A stretch of 64,000 nt of DNA from Owenia fusiformis (GCA_903813345.2 CAIIXF020000004.1:26909985-26973984); one strand, 5' to 3'; shown: positions 10,969 to 23,079, numbered from the stretch's first letter. Numbers and translations: made by a program. The notes: a model not told the origin generated them from the sequence alone.

Positions 10969-12395
10969 AACTTCGTTGATTACATCTTCTTTTAGATTCC
11001 TGACACGGTTTTCATTTTCTGATCTGAGTCAGCTAACATTGAATTCCTCAGTAGATTATTTCATTTTCCTTATTGATTCTTTTAGGATAAAACTTAGTAG
11101 TGTGCAATGTGCCGGAATTCGCTATTGGCACTCTGCTCTTACAAAAAATTTCACAGCGATCTTAATCTTTCTTGAAAGGGCATAAAACATAATGAAGGGG
11201 TATAAATCTGGGACACTTAGTCAAATTTGATTACTATATAGCAGACAAAATCGAAATATATAACATCAATGTGGCAAAGCGTAAATATGTATTGATATAG
11301 ATAATGTAAGGAGCTGATCATAATTGTCTCTCCTCATTACACACCACTTGTGTATAGACAAAGTGTCCCTGAAGATCTGACTCTTACTCCCGCTATAAAA
11401 GTCCAAAGGCTCTCATTTTCTTTTCGTGATATCACAATAACTATTTTGAATTCAATCTAATAATTTGGGTAACATAGAGCCAAAAATCTAAATTCCATAA
11501 AGATCCAAGATATCAATATACTTCATTCAAATTCTGAAGAGAATTCCAGAATTTAGATGATCACCGTGAAATATTTTGATTCTGTATGCCGTCTGCAACT
11601 GAGCTGTATTTCACTTTGACATTAATGTCAACGTAAATTCTGTCTATAGCGATTTCTATTAAATAGAAAGTATGATCACTTTAGTCATAATCAATTGAGG
11701 GAGTAATTACGCATTAAGAAATTTTTTTTCAAATCCAACGTTCCTAACAATGTCACAAAGGGCTTTTATGGCTTCTATATCTCAAGTCAATTACAAACTG
11801 TATGTTTTATACTTTATGGTTTCCATCCTTGATGACTGATGGCATATCTAACTTTAGTTCAGTAGCGTATCTCGGTCTCTCAGCACATAAAGGTTGAGTA
11901 ATATTACATTTAAGTTTATATATTTTATATAAATTAGGAAGTCAAAGTATATGTGATATTATATTTGAATTTCTATAGCCCTGTTTGAACATCCTCGTCA
12001 TATTAATTCAGTTAATATCTATTTTACTGTATAAAGTCCTTGACTTTTATAGATACATCAATTTTAGAACTTATTCAATGCAGTATCTTTTACTTCTATC
12101 TGCCCATTCCTCTTAGAGTGTATTCAATGTACTATTTAACTGCATGTACAAAGTCTTTTACTTTTATCTGTATATCCCTCCTAGAGTGTATCTTATGCTA
12201 TCTTTTACTCCTATTATATTCCTAATCTCACGCTGCAAGCAAAAATTTAACGAATCCAAAGCCAAGTTTCCTTTATCACAATATTACCCAATTAGATACA
12301 AATCCATCTACTCCGCAATTCCACGCTAAAAGTGTCCACAATTTTTACTGTGCCATATTATTTCACATTTTATCAATCTAAAATGAATGATATGT
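10969..12395. other. Non-coding DNA upstream of the large exon
   Basis: No further exon could be supported. A putative acceptor (CTGACTCAG) lies at about 11,032-11,024 on the minus strand. The rest is AT-rich without obvious repeats, and short ATCTTTTACTTYTATCTG-like phrases recur between 12,030 and 12,210. Confidence 0.4.
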
Positions 12396-12399
12396 CCAG

Positions 12400-12515
12400 A
12401 AATACATATATTTCTATACAATTTAGGGTCTTAGCGTCATGCTTGTTTACTCAATTTCTTGTCAATTTCACTCTTTACTCATCTATTTCACATTTCAAAA
12501 AGTGACCAAAGTGAT
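12400..12515 (-). repeat. Diverged copy of the dispersed 106-bp repeat
   Basis: CTATACAATTTAGGGTCTTA, CATGCTTGTTTACT, TTCTTGTCAATTTCACTC and ATTTCACATTTCAAAA follow the order of the family in reverse orientation (see 60,830-61,870). Confidence 0.5.
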
Positions 12516-12764
12516 ATATTTCTCGAGGGATTTCTCCGCTACTGTTGTTCTATCCTATGGTAAATATCCGCTATACACGAAATGTGAATTCACAAAGCTT
12601 TTAAGCGCTTGTTTTACCATGTGAAAAATCTATAGAACTATTCCGTAGAGACTAAATTATCTGATATTAAATATGTATATCACTATTACATTGCAGGTTT
12701 GAGAGTATAAGTCTGATATTATTGGACATCATGGTCAATAACCTTTTATTAGGACAGACATAAA

Positions 12765-13140
12765 CTAATAGTTTTTGTTTGGGTTGCATGTTAAGTAATC
12801 CTCATAGCTTTGGTTTTGGATAGGTGAGAAGTAATGATTTTGTTTTATATGGGTGCAAACAAATAGCCTTTGTTTAGGATGGGTAATAAATATATAATAA
12901 TAATAATTTTTTGTTAAGGATGGTTTGAACCAAAGGACTTTTGTTAAGCATGGGCGCAAACATTTACAAACATCTAGTTTTTATTGAGTATGGGTGCAAA
13001 TTAAGTAGGATGGGCGCAAAAAAAAGTTTTTGTCAAAATAAGTTAAAATAGTTTTTATTTACAATAGGTGCAAAAAAAGTATATGTTTAAAATAGGTGCA
13101 AAATAATAGTTTTCATTAGGGATGGGCGCAAACAAATAGA
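12765..13140. repeat. Degenerate repeats with GGATGGGTGCAAA phrases
   Basis: AGTTTTTGTT, GGATGGG(T/C)GCAAA and AAATAG recur about ten times at irregular spacing of 25-60 bp. This is an old, eroded array. Confidence 0.5.
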
Positions 13141-13242
13141 CAGGAAGGGGTATCAGCTTTTCTAGTTTTCCCAGAATAAGAGTCCAAAAACTTAAATAGC
13201 TTCCCATTTCTCCATCCACCCACATTCCTTTTATTTTGCATA

Positions 13243-13475
13243 GATTCAATATAAAGTAGTAATTTATATAATAGTACTTATTAGATGGAACTTTTTCTAG
13301 ATTCAATATATAGTACTAATTTATATAATAGTACTAATTAGATGGAACTTTTTCTAGATTCAATATATAGTACTAATTTATATAATAGTATTAATTAGAT
13401 GGAACTTTTTCTAGATTCAATATATAGTACTAATTTATATAATAGTACTAATTAGATGGAACTTTTTCTATTTGT
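13243..13475. repeat. Tandem repeat, 57-bp unit, 4 copies
   Basis: GATTCAATATATAGTACTAA, TTTATATAATAGTAC and TTAGATGGAACTTTTTCTA recur in order. The last three copies are nearly identical. Confidence 0.85.
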
Positions 13476-13635
13476 TTAAGTACAGAGGGTGGTGGACTAT
13501 TGGAGGTTTCTAATCTTGCTCTATTCCTCAAGGACCTTGTGCACTTGTCACTGATTGTATTACAGAGGAGAAATCAATTACTGGAACAATTTCCGATTGA
13601 GAGTAAGTGAATCTTAATTTCCTTGTAAATTAGTA

Positions 13636-13790
13636 GGACACCTATTTGGTCATGCTAAGGCATTCAATTCCAACTTTAAGACCATTTCTGAGGTATATAC
13701 TGGACACCTATTTGGTCATGCTAAGACATTCAACCCCAATGTTAAGACTATTTCTGAGGTATACTGGGCATATTTGTTGTCATGCTAACA
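13636..13790. repeat. Tandem repeat, about 71-bp unit, just over 2 copies
   Basis: GGACACCTATTTGGTCATGC at about 13,637 and 13,703 is followed each time by TAAG(A/G)CATTCAA and ATTTCTGAGGTATA, with a partial third unit. Confidence 0.7.
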
Positions 13791-13854
13791 CAGCGGGCGA
13801 ATTGCTGTTCTGACGCGTCAAATTGGTTCATGCTTTTCATTCCTGAGCTCGCCG

Positions 13855-13950
13855 ATAGATGTCTCGCGCTCGCTATAAATATATATTATATGACGTCAAA
13901 TATATATTATATGACATCATATATTATATATGACGGGAATGACGTCATAC
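13855..13950. promoter_or_regulatory. TATA-like tract with repeated CRE-like sites
   Basis: GCTATAAATATATATTATA leads into ATATTATATGACGTCA, then ATATTATATGACATCA, then GGGAATGACGTCAT. The full CRE palindrome TGACGTCA occurs twice and a near match once, at the end of a GC-richer stretch (CGCTCGC). It could be a promoter or simply a short tandem repeat. No adjacent gene is seen. Confidence 0.2.
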
Positions 13951-14094
13951 TATTTTTTCGTCCGGTGTATAATAAAATACCGCACCTAGCGGATGGCGCT
14001 CAAAATACAAGGTGTCAAAACAGGAAATTTTCTCAGGATTCCAAATCTGAAATCAGAATTTAAATGTGACATAAATCACCAAAACTGAATACAT

Positions 14095-14303
14095 GTATAC
14101 ACCCCCAAAATGCAATCTGATTTTCGACGCCGTTTCGGTGCCAAATTTCGGTGCCGTATCGGCACCAAATGGACTGACTAGTCCGGTAACAAATTTTGGT
14201 GTCGAAAGGTTTCGGTGCCGGAACGGTGTCGAAACGGTGCTGGAACGGTGCCGAATTAGTTCGATGCCGAAACGGTGTCGAATTATATTGGCTGTGTATA
14301 TAC
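14095..14303. mobile_element. Fold-back element with GGTGCCG arms, copy 1
   Basis: The left end is GTATACACCCCCAAAATGCA and the right end is TTGGCTGTGTATATAC, giving imperfect inverted ends. Inside, 10-12-bp units of the type TTTCGGTGCCG and AACGGTGTCG run in opposite orientations, and GGTGCCG-TAT-CGGCACC forms an explicit hairpin. Related copies lie at 21,778-21,945 and 27,453-27,604. Confidence 0.65.
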
Positions 14304-14363
14304 TAAGGAGGATTTCACCATATTCCAACTGAATTTCGTTAGTTGGGATAATAAGGCTTAATA

Positions 14364-14455
14364 CTATTTAATAGTCAGTCCTATAGCTCAGTAGAAGGGC
14401 AATCACCTGGAAAATGAGAGGTTGTAGGTTCAATCCTCACTGGGATGGACTGACT
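14364..14455 (+). ncRNA. tRNA-like sequence / tRNA-derived SINE head
   Basis: TATAGCTCAGTAGAAGGGC fits a pol III A box and GGTTCAATCC fits a B box (GGTTCRANNCC) about 45 bp later. The outer AGTCAGTCC and GGACTGACT are perfectly complementary over 9 bp, and CTTTTTC follows as a possible terminator. A D-stem GCTC/GGGC and a T-arm with one mismatch can be drawn. The anticodon arm is only ACCT/AGGT with an oversized loop, so no anticodon is assigned. A related degraded copy is at 58,035-58,095 on the other strand, which favours a SINE or tRNA-like family over a functional tRNA. Confidence 0.5.
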
Positions 14456-14815
14456 TTTTCATACCAGCCTCTCATGCAGCATTTCATCCTTTAATCATTG
14501 TAATTACATGTACACAATTTTTCCATAATGAATTAAATATGAACTAAATCTAGTTCTGAGTGAACGAAATTATTCCCAAAAGTACACAATATTATTATAT
14601 ATAATTACTTAACTAATGGTATAAATAATTCTAATTGAAGCCGAAGTTGTTAGTTTGAAGGTCTGGTAACCATATGCAAGCAACAGAAAACTTTTAGAAA
14701 AATAAATATTCCTGAATCGGTATGTCAATACTAATTAAAGTAAACTTTTTGCAAAACTTTTTGCAACGAAATAGCTACTAATATAACAATGCCTGCGGCA
14801 AAGTTATTGAACGTT
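14456..14815. other. Non-coding AT-rich DNA, nothing recognised
   Basis: This is a spacer between the tRNA-like sequence and the 178-bp satellite, without visible repeats. Confidence 0.4.
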
Positions 14816-14819
14816 TGTC

Positions 14820-17800
14820 AACAATAAGTGTTAACATTAAATGTTACAATTTGGAGTATTATTGAATATCTTTGATTACATTATCTGTTGATTTAAGACT
14901 GAGATTACACCAATTCAACTCACTATTGATCAAAGAAGAAAGCTTCTGGCATGTCAATGTTCTTTGAGGTTCAAGTAGATAGTATGTTTTTAAAGGCCCC
15001 ATGTATTGTTAACATAAGTGTTACAATTTGGAGTATTATTGAATATCATTGATTGCATTATCTGTTGATTTAAGACTGAGTTTACACCAATTCAACTCAC
15101 TATTGATCATAGAAGAAAGCTTCTGGCATGTCAATGTTCTTTGAGGTTCAAGTAGATAGTATGTTTTTAAAGGCCCCATGTATTGTTAGCATTAGGTGTT
15201 ACAATTTGGAGTATTATTGGATATCATTGATTGCACTATCTGTTGATTTAAGACTGAGTTTACACCAATTCAACTCACTATTGATCAGAGAAGAAAGCTT
15301 CTAGCAATTCAATGTTCTTTAAGGTTCAGGTGGATAGTATGTTTTTAAAGGGTGACGCATATCGTTTAGCAAATCGAACGCTCGTTTCTGTTGTTGCATA
15401 CCGTTTAGTATAAAAGGCCCGATCCCGGAATAATACTCAAGGGTTCACAGGTTCGAGGTCGTTGTGTCAACACCTCTAACTGTTATATAGCATAAGTATA
15501 TTATAGATCGTCACACATTTATAAAAGGGTGATTTTTATTTTGACAAATCAATTCCACATTTATGGGTGAAGTTTCAGGATCTTTTATTTGTGTATAATA
15601 AGGAAAAATTGGCATCTATATTTCCCCATAACGTAATAGCACACAGCTTGGCATATGAAATATCCTACAAATGAAACAAAGCAGTTCTAATGCAAGGATT
15701 TATATTGGCTGTTGTACATGTATTCTTTGAACGCAATCACTCTTTGGATAACGTTTTCAAAATCATTATAAACGGATTACTTTATCTCAAAGACAATTTC
15801 AATAAACTGGATTTTACAGAACTCCCCTTATTACTTAAAAATGGACTGGTCCAGTTGATTCGCCTGGAGCCGCCATATTGTTTTTATACGGGATGCTAAT
15901 CGGAACCCTTTAAAGGCCCCATGTATTGTTAACATTAGGTGTTTCAATTTGGAGTATTATTGAATATCATTGATTGCATTATCTGTTGATTTAAGACTGA
16001 GTTTACACCAATTCAACTCACTATTGATCATAGAAGAAAGCTTCTGGCATGTCAATGTTCTTTGAGGTTCAAGTAGATAGTATGTTTTTAAAGGCCCCAT
16101 GTATTGTTAGCATTAGGTGTTACAATTTGGAGTATTATTGGATATCATTGATTGCACTATCTGTTGATTTAAGACTGAGTTTACACCAATTCAACTCACT
16201 ATTGATCAGAGAAGAAAGCTTCTGGCATGTCAATGTTCTTTGAGGTTCAAGTAGATAGTATGTTTTTAAAGGCCCCATGTATTGTTCACATTAAGTGTTA
16301 CATTTTGGTGTATTATTGTATATCATTGATTGCATTATCTGTTGATTTAAGACTGAGTTTACACCAATTCAACTCACTATTGATCAGAGAAGAAAGCTTC
16401 TGGCATGTCAATGTTCTTTGAGGTTCAAGTAGATAGTATGTTTTTAAAGGCCCCATGTATTGTTAGCATTAGGTGTTACAATTTGGAGTATTATTGGATA
16501 TCATTGATTGCATTATCTGTTGATTTAAGACTGAGATTACACCAATTCAACTCAATATTGATCATAGAAGAAAGCTTCTGGCATGTCAATGTTCTTTGAG
16601 GTTCAAGTAGATAGTATGTTTTTAAAGGCCCCATGTATTGTTCACATTAAGTGTTACATTTTGGTGTATTATTGTATATCATTGATTGCATTATCTGTTG
16701 ATTTAAGACTTGAGTTTACACCAATTCAACTCACTATTGATCAGAGAAGAAAGCTTCTGGCATGTCAATGTTCTTTGAGGTTCAAGTAGATAGTATGTTT
16801 TTAAAGGCCCCATGTATTGTTAGCATTAGGTGTTACAATTTGGAGTATTATTGGATATCATTGATTGCACTATCTGTTGATTTAAGACTGAGTTTACACC
16901 AATTCAACTCACTATTGATCAGAGAAGAAAGCTTCTGGCATGTCAATGTTCTTTGAGGTTCAAGTAGATAGTATGTTTTTAAAGGCCCCATGTATTGTTA
17001 ACATTAGGTGTTACAATTTGGAGAATTATTGAATATCATTGATTGCATTATCTGTTGATTTAAGACTGAGTTTACACCAATTCAACTCACTATTGATCAG
17101 AGAAGAAAGCTTCTGGCATGTCAATGTTCTTTGAGGTTCCAGTAGATAGTATGTTTTTAAAGGCCCCATGTATTGTTAACATTAGGTGTTACAATTTGGA
17201 GAATTATTGAATATCATTGATTGCATTATCTGTTGATTTAAGACTGAGTTTACACCAATTCAACTCACTATTGATCAGAGAAGAAAGCTTCTGGCATATC
17301 AATGTTCTTTGAGCTTAAGGTGGATAGTATGTTTTTAAAGGCCCCGTGTATTGTTAACATTAGGTGTTACAATTTAGAGTATTATTGAATATCATTGATT
17401 GCATTATCTGTTGATTTAAGACTGAGTTTACACCAATTCAACTCACTATTGATCAGAGAAGAAAGCTTCTGGCAATTCAATGTTCTTTGAGGTTCAAGTA
17501 GATAGTATGTTTTTAAAGGCCCCATGTATTGTTAACATTAGGTGTTACAATTTGGAGTATTATTGGATATCATTGATTGCATTATCTGTTGATTTAAGGC
17601 TGAGTTTACACCAATTCAACTCACTATTGATCATAGAAGAAAGCTTCTGGCATGTCAATGTTCTTTGAGGTTCAAGTAGATAGTAGATAGTATGTTTTTA
17701 AAGGCCCCATGTATTGTTAACATTAGGTGTTACAATTTGGAGTATTATTGAATATCATTGATTGCATTATCTGTTGATTTAAGACTGAGTTTACACCAAT

Positions 17801-18957
17801 TCAACTCACTATTGATCAGAGAAGAAAGCTTCTGGCATGTTAATGTTCTTTGAGGTTCAAGTAGATAGTATGTTTTTAAAGGCCCCATGTATTGTTAACA
17901 TTAAATGTTACAATTTGGAGAATTATTGAATATCATTGATTGCATTATCTGTTGATTTAAGACTGAGATTACACCAATTCAACTCAATATTGATCATAGA
18001 AGAAAGCTTCTGGCATGTCAATGTTCTTTGAGGTTCAAGTAGATAGTATGTTTTTTAAAGGCCCCATGTATTGTTAACATTAGGTGTTACAATTTGGAGA
18101 ATTATTGAATATCATTGATTGCATTATCTGTTGATTTAAGACTGGGTTTACACCAATTCAACTCACTATTGATCAGAGAAGAAAGCTTCTGGCATATCAA
18201 TGTTCTTTGAGGTTCCAGTAGATAGTATGTTTTTAAAGGCCCCATGTATTGTTAACATTAGGTGTTACAATTTGGAGTATTATTGAATATCTTTGATTGC
18301 ATTATCTGTTGATTTAAGACTGAGTTTACACCAATTCAACTCACTATTGATCAGAGAAGAAAGCTTCTGGCATGTCAATGTTCTTTAAGGTTCAGGTGAA
18401 TAGCATGTTTTTAAAGGCCCCATGTATTGTTCACATTAGGTGTTACAATTTGGAGTATTATTGAATATCATTGATTGCATTATCTGTTGATTTAAGACTG
18501 AGTTTACACCAATTCAACTCACTATTGATCAGAGAAGAAAGCTTCTGGCATGTCAATGTTCTTTAAGGTTCAGGTGAATAGTATGTTTTTAAAGGCCCCA
18601 TGTATTGTTCACATTAAATGTTACAATTTGGAGTATTATTGAATATCTTTGATTGCATTATCTGTTGATTTAAGACTGAGTTTACACCAATTCAACTCAC
18701 TATTGATCAGAGAAGAAAGCTTCTGGCATGTCAATGTTCTTTAAGGTTCAGGTGAATAGTATGTTTTTAAAGGCCCCATGTATTGTTCACATTAGGTGTT
18801 ACAATTTGGAGTATTATTGAATATCATTGATTGCATTATCTGTTGATTTAAGACTGAGTTTACACCAATTCAACTCACTATTGATCAGAGAAGAAAACTT
18901 CTGGCATGTCAATGTTCTTTGAGGTTCAGGTGGATTGTATGTTTTTAAAGGCCCCAT
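14820..18957. repeat. Satellite array, 178-bp monomer, about 20 copies
   Basis: The monomer contains TAACATTAGGTGTTACAATT, GATTGCATTATCTGTTGATT, ACACCAATTCAACTCACTAT, GAAGAAAGCTTCTGGCAT and TTTTTAAAGGCCCCATGTAT. Starts are spaced 178 bp apart (16,049, 16,227, 16,405, 16,583, 16,762). Variation is mostly point changes (GGATATCATT versus GAATATCATT, AACATTAGG versus CACATTAAG). At about 16,405-16,760 two variants alternate, suggesting a two-monomer higher-order unit. The array ends abruptly at CCCCATGT near 18,957. The 60-70-codon frames in each monomer are by-products. The monomer is near nucleosomal length. Confidence 0.92.
15349..15909. mobile_element. 561-bp non-autonomous element inserted at TTAA in the satellite
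   Basis: The satellite's own TTTTTAAAGG is interrupted. The insert begins AGGGTGACGC and ends GGAACCCT, and is flanked on both sides by TTAA (15,345-15,348 and 15,910-15,913). TTAA duplication with AGGGT/ACCCT ends fits Kolobok- or piggyBac-type non-autonomous elements. The inverted match beyond the first five bases is weak, so the superfamily is open. No coding sequence is credible inside it. Confidence 0.7.
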
Positions 18958-20625
18958 GTCAAGTTTTAGGATACTTTTAAGTAATTCAAATAGAAAAAAG
19001 TTTTTTTCCCTAAAATTTGGGATTTTTAGCTGTTTTGTATTTTTCTTCTAATATCTTTTCATTTTCTTTTATGAAAGAGGATTTTGATAATATTTGTTAT
19101 CATATGATCTGAATTTCTCTACTGGTTTCATTAAATTGTTCTTCAATTTAGAGATTTTTGTAGTTTGGTTTTTAAACTAAATATTAGTTTTGACTGATTT
19201 AGTTTGCTTAGCATAAACACATCCATTTTTTTTACCTTTAGGATGCTTCCTAGACTAATGACCGATTATATTATTGCATGTATTGGAAAATTGATTTTCT
19301 CTAATTATATCCGGGTTCACCAGATTGGTATGTATCCTCACACCCTTTACATTAAAGATTAAATATTCATAGATTTGCACCTATAGAAACTACCTAGGCC
19401 TTTGTTTTCCTTAATTTGTTTTCTAAATTTTGTTCTGTTCCTCAAATTTTTCCTACAACACTGATTTTTTATAAAACAATCAAGGTAAAACATATACTGA
19501 TGCATAACTCAATCACAAAAAATTGCACAACACAGATTTTTTTTAAAAAACTGTGATTATTCTATAATAATACAGAAGTATTGAATTTTATGAATCAGCG
19601 GGAAAATATTATTATTACATAGTATACACTCTGACTCAAATTGCAAATTAAAGTTTTATAACATCAACACGATTGAGTATTTAATAAATTAACAATGCAA
19701 AATAGATAGCAAATGGTATTTGAAAAAGCACTAGCTTATGGAGTTATTTGGGTAGGGGGTAAATATAACATCTTTAGAACCTAGGGGGAGATCTCCCAAA
19801 GTTCAGCCTTCGTATTCGATCACATGCTACCCATGTGCTAGATCCATACAAGGCTTACATGACCATATAGGAATCCAACTGACCGTTGTCCGCCATTTTG
19901 AATATCAGACATGTGATAGATCCATATAAGGTTTGTATGACCATATAGGATGGCTAAGGGGAATCCCCGAATACGAAAGAATATGATAGAATTATGGGAG
20001 CTACTCACTTCTTCTGTTTAGAACCCCTACACATCATTACAATAAATAACATGCACCTACATGTTCACAACTGAAATTGTAGAAAATTAAGAGAATTTCT
20101 ACTATCTGCTGATCAAAAATCTCAATAGATTCCATTTTGCCTATCTATCTATCTATCAAGAATATTATATAAGAATTATGAAATAAATAAAATTGAATTG
20201 AAATTGAAATCTTTAATCTAAACAGTGTTTAAACATCGGTTATAAATTTTAACATTTCAGGCTTCAGAATATTCAACATATTGCCTTTAATGGTAATTCT
20301 ACTATATGTTACAACTACATATAGTCAAGGATCAACTGATTTTTATGAAAACCCTAAAAATCCTTTTTCCCCTCAAGAAATTCTCCTCCACAATGAGAAC
20401 TTAAAGATTTCAGATGTGCAAACTTAACCAACAAAAATTGATATCAAAAAATCATGTTAAGTGAACTTACCTAAAAACATCATCACCCGATTGACAGGAC
20501 CATCAAATGAAGAACAGCAAATATGAAAATAGACAAAATAAATCATAATTACATTATATTATTGATTCAATACATATTTTCATGTTTTGTACTTATACAT
20601 TTTACTGGTTTATGAACATATCATC
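18958..20625. other. Non-coding; one short local duplication
   Basis: AT-rich without genes. Between about 19,840 and 19,950, GATCCATA(C/T)AAGG followed by TATGACCATATAGGA-like sequence occurs twice, about 80 bp apart. A (CTAT)n tract lies near 20,142-20,157. Confidence 0.4.
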
Positions 20626-20629
20626 ATGG

Positions 20630-21015
20630 TGTCGTGAAAATATATTTATGGTGTTCTGATTCTGCACTTATGGTATCATGAAACTTATTGATGGTGGCAT
20701 AAAACTGTATTTATGGCTCAAGAAATTTCATGGTGTCATGAAATTGCATTATGGTACCATGATCCTGCATTTATGGTGTCATGCAACTGAATTTATGGCA
20801 TCATGAAGCTTTATTTATTGTACCATGAAATTCTATGGTATCTATGGTATCATCAAACTGTATGGTATAATAAACTGCTTTCATGGTATCATGAAACTCT
20901 ACTTATGCTATCATGAAAGTGTACTTATGGTATCATGAAACTGTAGTTATGGTATCATGAAACTCCACTTATGGTGTCAAGAAACTGAACTTATGGTATC
21001 ACAAAAGCTGTACTT
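20630..21015. repeat. Degenerate minisatellite, about 22-24-bp unit, about 16 copies
   Basis: TTATGGT(A/G)TCATGAAACT(G)TA-like units run through the block with length variation, and are most regular at 20,870-21,000. Confidence 0.75.
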
Positions 21016-21311
21016 AAGCTCTACTCAGACCTAACTACAATCAGTTATATAACACTTTTGATCATTCACTCTTTCAAATAAGGAAAAGTGCAATGGTAAA
21101 CATAGATTCTACCATAACCCCTTGGGACCTTTTATCTGGTTCCATTAGTGGCAATCATTAAAGTTCATTGCATGTTTCTCTAATAACAAGATCTGCCTAC
21201 TCACATTATGACATGTACCAATGGTATTACCCTTTCAAAGAGTTCACCCCCCCTTGCACTCTTAATAAGAGAATTGATGTGAATATGTATTCAGTAAATA
21301 CCTAGACCATA

Positions 21312-21651
21312 CAGTGAAACATGTAAAGTGAAACATTTCTAGAAGTGAAACACCTCTGTTAGTGGAGCACCTATGTTAGTAGAACACATTTCTGAGTTCA
21401 AAACCACCTGACTTAATTTTATATGAACCTCTATAAGTGGAACACCTCTGTTAGTGGAACACTTCAGAGCCCCAAGAACAAATGACTTAATGTTAGATGA
21501 ACCTTTATAAGTGGAATACCTCTGTTAGTAGAACACTTTTAGAGTCCCAAAACAAACTAACTGAATATTAAAGGAATTTTAAGTGGAACATCTCCCAAGT
21601 GGAACACTTTCTAGAGGTATCCAAGGTGTTCCACTTAAAAAGGTTTTACTG
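21312..21651. mobile_element. 340-bp Tigger-like non-autonomous element with iterated 17-bp units
   Basis: It begins CAGTGAAACATG and ends AAAAAGGTTTTACTG, with TA on both sides (21,310-21,311 and 21,652-21,653). The interior is a ladder of AAGTGGAACACCTCTGTTAG-like units and GAACCTCTATAAGTGGAACA. It matches the right arm of the element ending at 5872. Confidence 0.7.
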
Positions 21652-21777
21652 TATATTAATTTCGCTGATGGGAAGCTGACATGTAAAAGCCTAAAATGGT
21701 TTCATTTGATACGAGATAATCCATTACCCTCTGAAACAAATACATATGTACATTCAGTAAATCCCTAGATTACATTG

Positions 21778-21945
21778 TATATACACCCCCAAAGTGCAAT
21801 CTGATTTTTGACACCGTTTCGGTGCCAAATTTCGGTGCCGTTTCGGCACCAAATGGACTGACTTGTCTGGTGGCAAATTTTGGTGTCGAAACGGTGTCGG
21901 AACAGCGCTGAATTTTTTCGATGCCGATTTTCGGTGTACATTAAT
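21778..21945. mobile_element. Fold-back element with GGTGCCG arms, copy 2
   Basis: The left end GTATATACACCCCCAAAGTG and the body match 14,095-14,303, including the hairpin GGTGCCG-TTT-CGGCACC. The right end has diverged (GGTGTACATTAATTATACC). Confidence 0.65.
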
Positions 21946-21949
21946 TATA

Positions 21950-23079
21950 CCTATGAGTAAAGCTTCAAATAATTTGACATCCAATAAAACCCTATGAATC
22001 TACATTCAAGATTGTTATAATAATGAAAAAGATGATATTGATCTGTGGTAGTTAGAGTATAGTGAGAATGACTAGGTCAGGATGAATCAGGGTAATACAA
22101 AATGTCAATAAACTTTTAAAAATATTGATAACTCCTCTCAATTGCGTTAATATTCTTCTGATATCAATTATAAATATTCCATGGATGTCAAAACAATTCA
22201 AAAAACAAATTGCATTCTATCCGTCTGGTTGTATCAACATGTCTCTTTTTATTGATTCCTTCAGTTGTATTTGTTCATTATTAATCATGAATTAAGGATT
22301 TAAGCGCTGCACTCATTGCACTCAGTGCATTGTGTGCTGAATCATTCCATTAAAGGTATTGTTTCCAAATATTTAAATGACCGCGTAGAGGGAATGCAAA
22401 GTTTAGGAAACAACGCCTGAATGGAATCTTGGGTTTAAATTATTTTCACACATTGCAAAATATTTTCTATGAAATCACCTAAAAGATACATAATCACTAA
22501 AAGAACATATTTTCGATGAAACCTTTTACAAGGGTCAAGTTGGCAAAGCATCAATTTCAATCTCCTCACCTTGACAACCAAACAACAAATGTGCCATTGG
22601 TTATATAACTGAATGCAGTTACGTGAAATATTGTGTTCTGATTGGCTGGAACTGGACACACCTTGCCTAGCTATGTGTGATTGTACTGTTACAAAATCAA
22701 ATCATTAGAAATGGTATGGAAAAGTCTCCTGGTGCGGGTAAAACTACTATTTTCCTTTTTCAACAACTGTCACCGTTTGGACTCAATCATTTCTTGATTT
22801 CCTTTTATAGGTTTTATATTAATAACAAAGGATATAGTAATTGCATGTCAAGGTAGTCACCATATAAAACAAATGGTATTGTCTTGTATATGTCAATTTC
22901 CTGATATTAAAAGGAATTTTTATATACAGGGTGACTCAAAAAAATGCCACCGACATCATGTGTCATAACTTTTTTGTCTTTGGAATTTCTGATTGTTCTT
23001 TAGCACATTAAGACTTATGAAGCAACACCAAAACAAGTTTCAGATGACAAGTTCAACTTGATGCACTTTTATGAGTGTA
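21950..23079. other. Non-coding; contains a single mariner-like end
   Basis: TATACAGGGTGACTCAAAAA at about 22,923 resembles a mariner/Tc1 terminus, with no partner found. Otherwise nothing recognised. Confidence 0.35.

Noticed and set aside
14093-14332. Overlapping frames on both strands in the fold-back element
   Set aside because: They are explained by GC-rich inverted arms; the same frames appear in the other two copies in altered form.
16049-17668. Series of 62-68-codon frames, one per satellite monomer
   Set aside because: The monomer is 178 bp, not a multiple of three. The frames are identical by repetition and stop in each unit.
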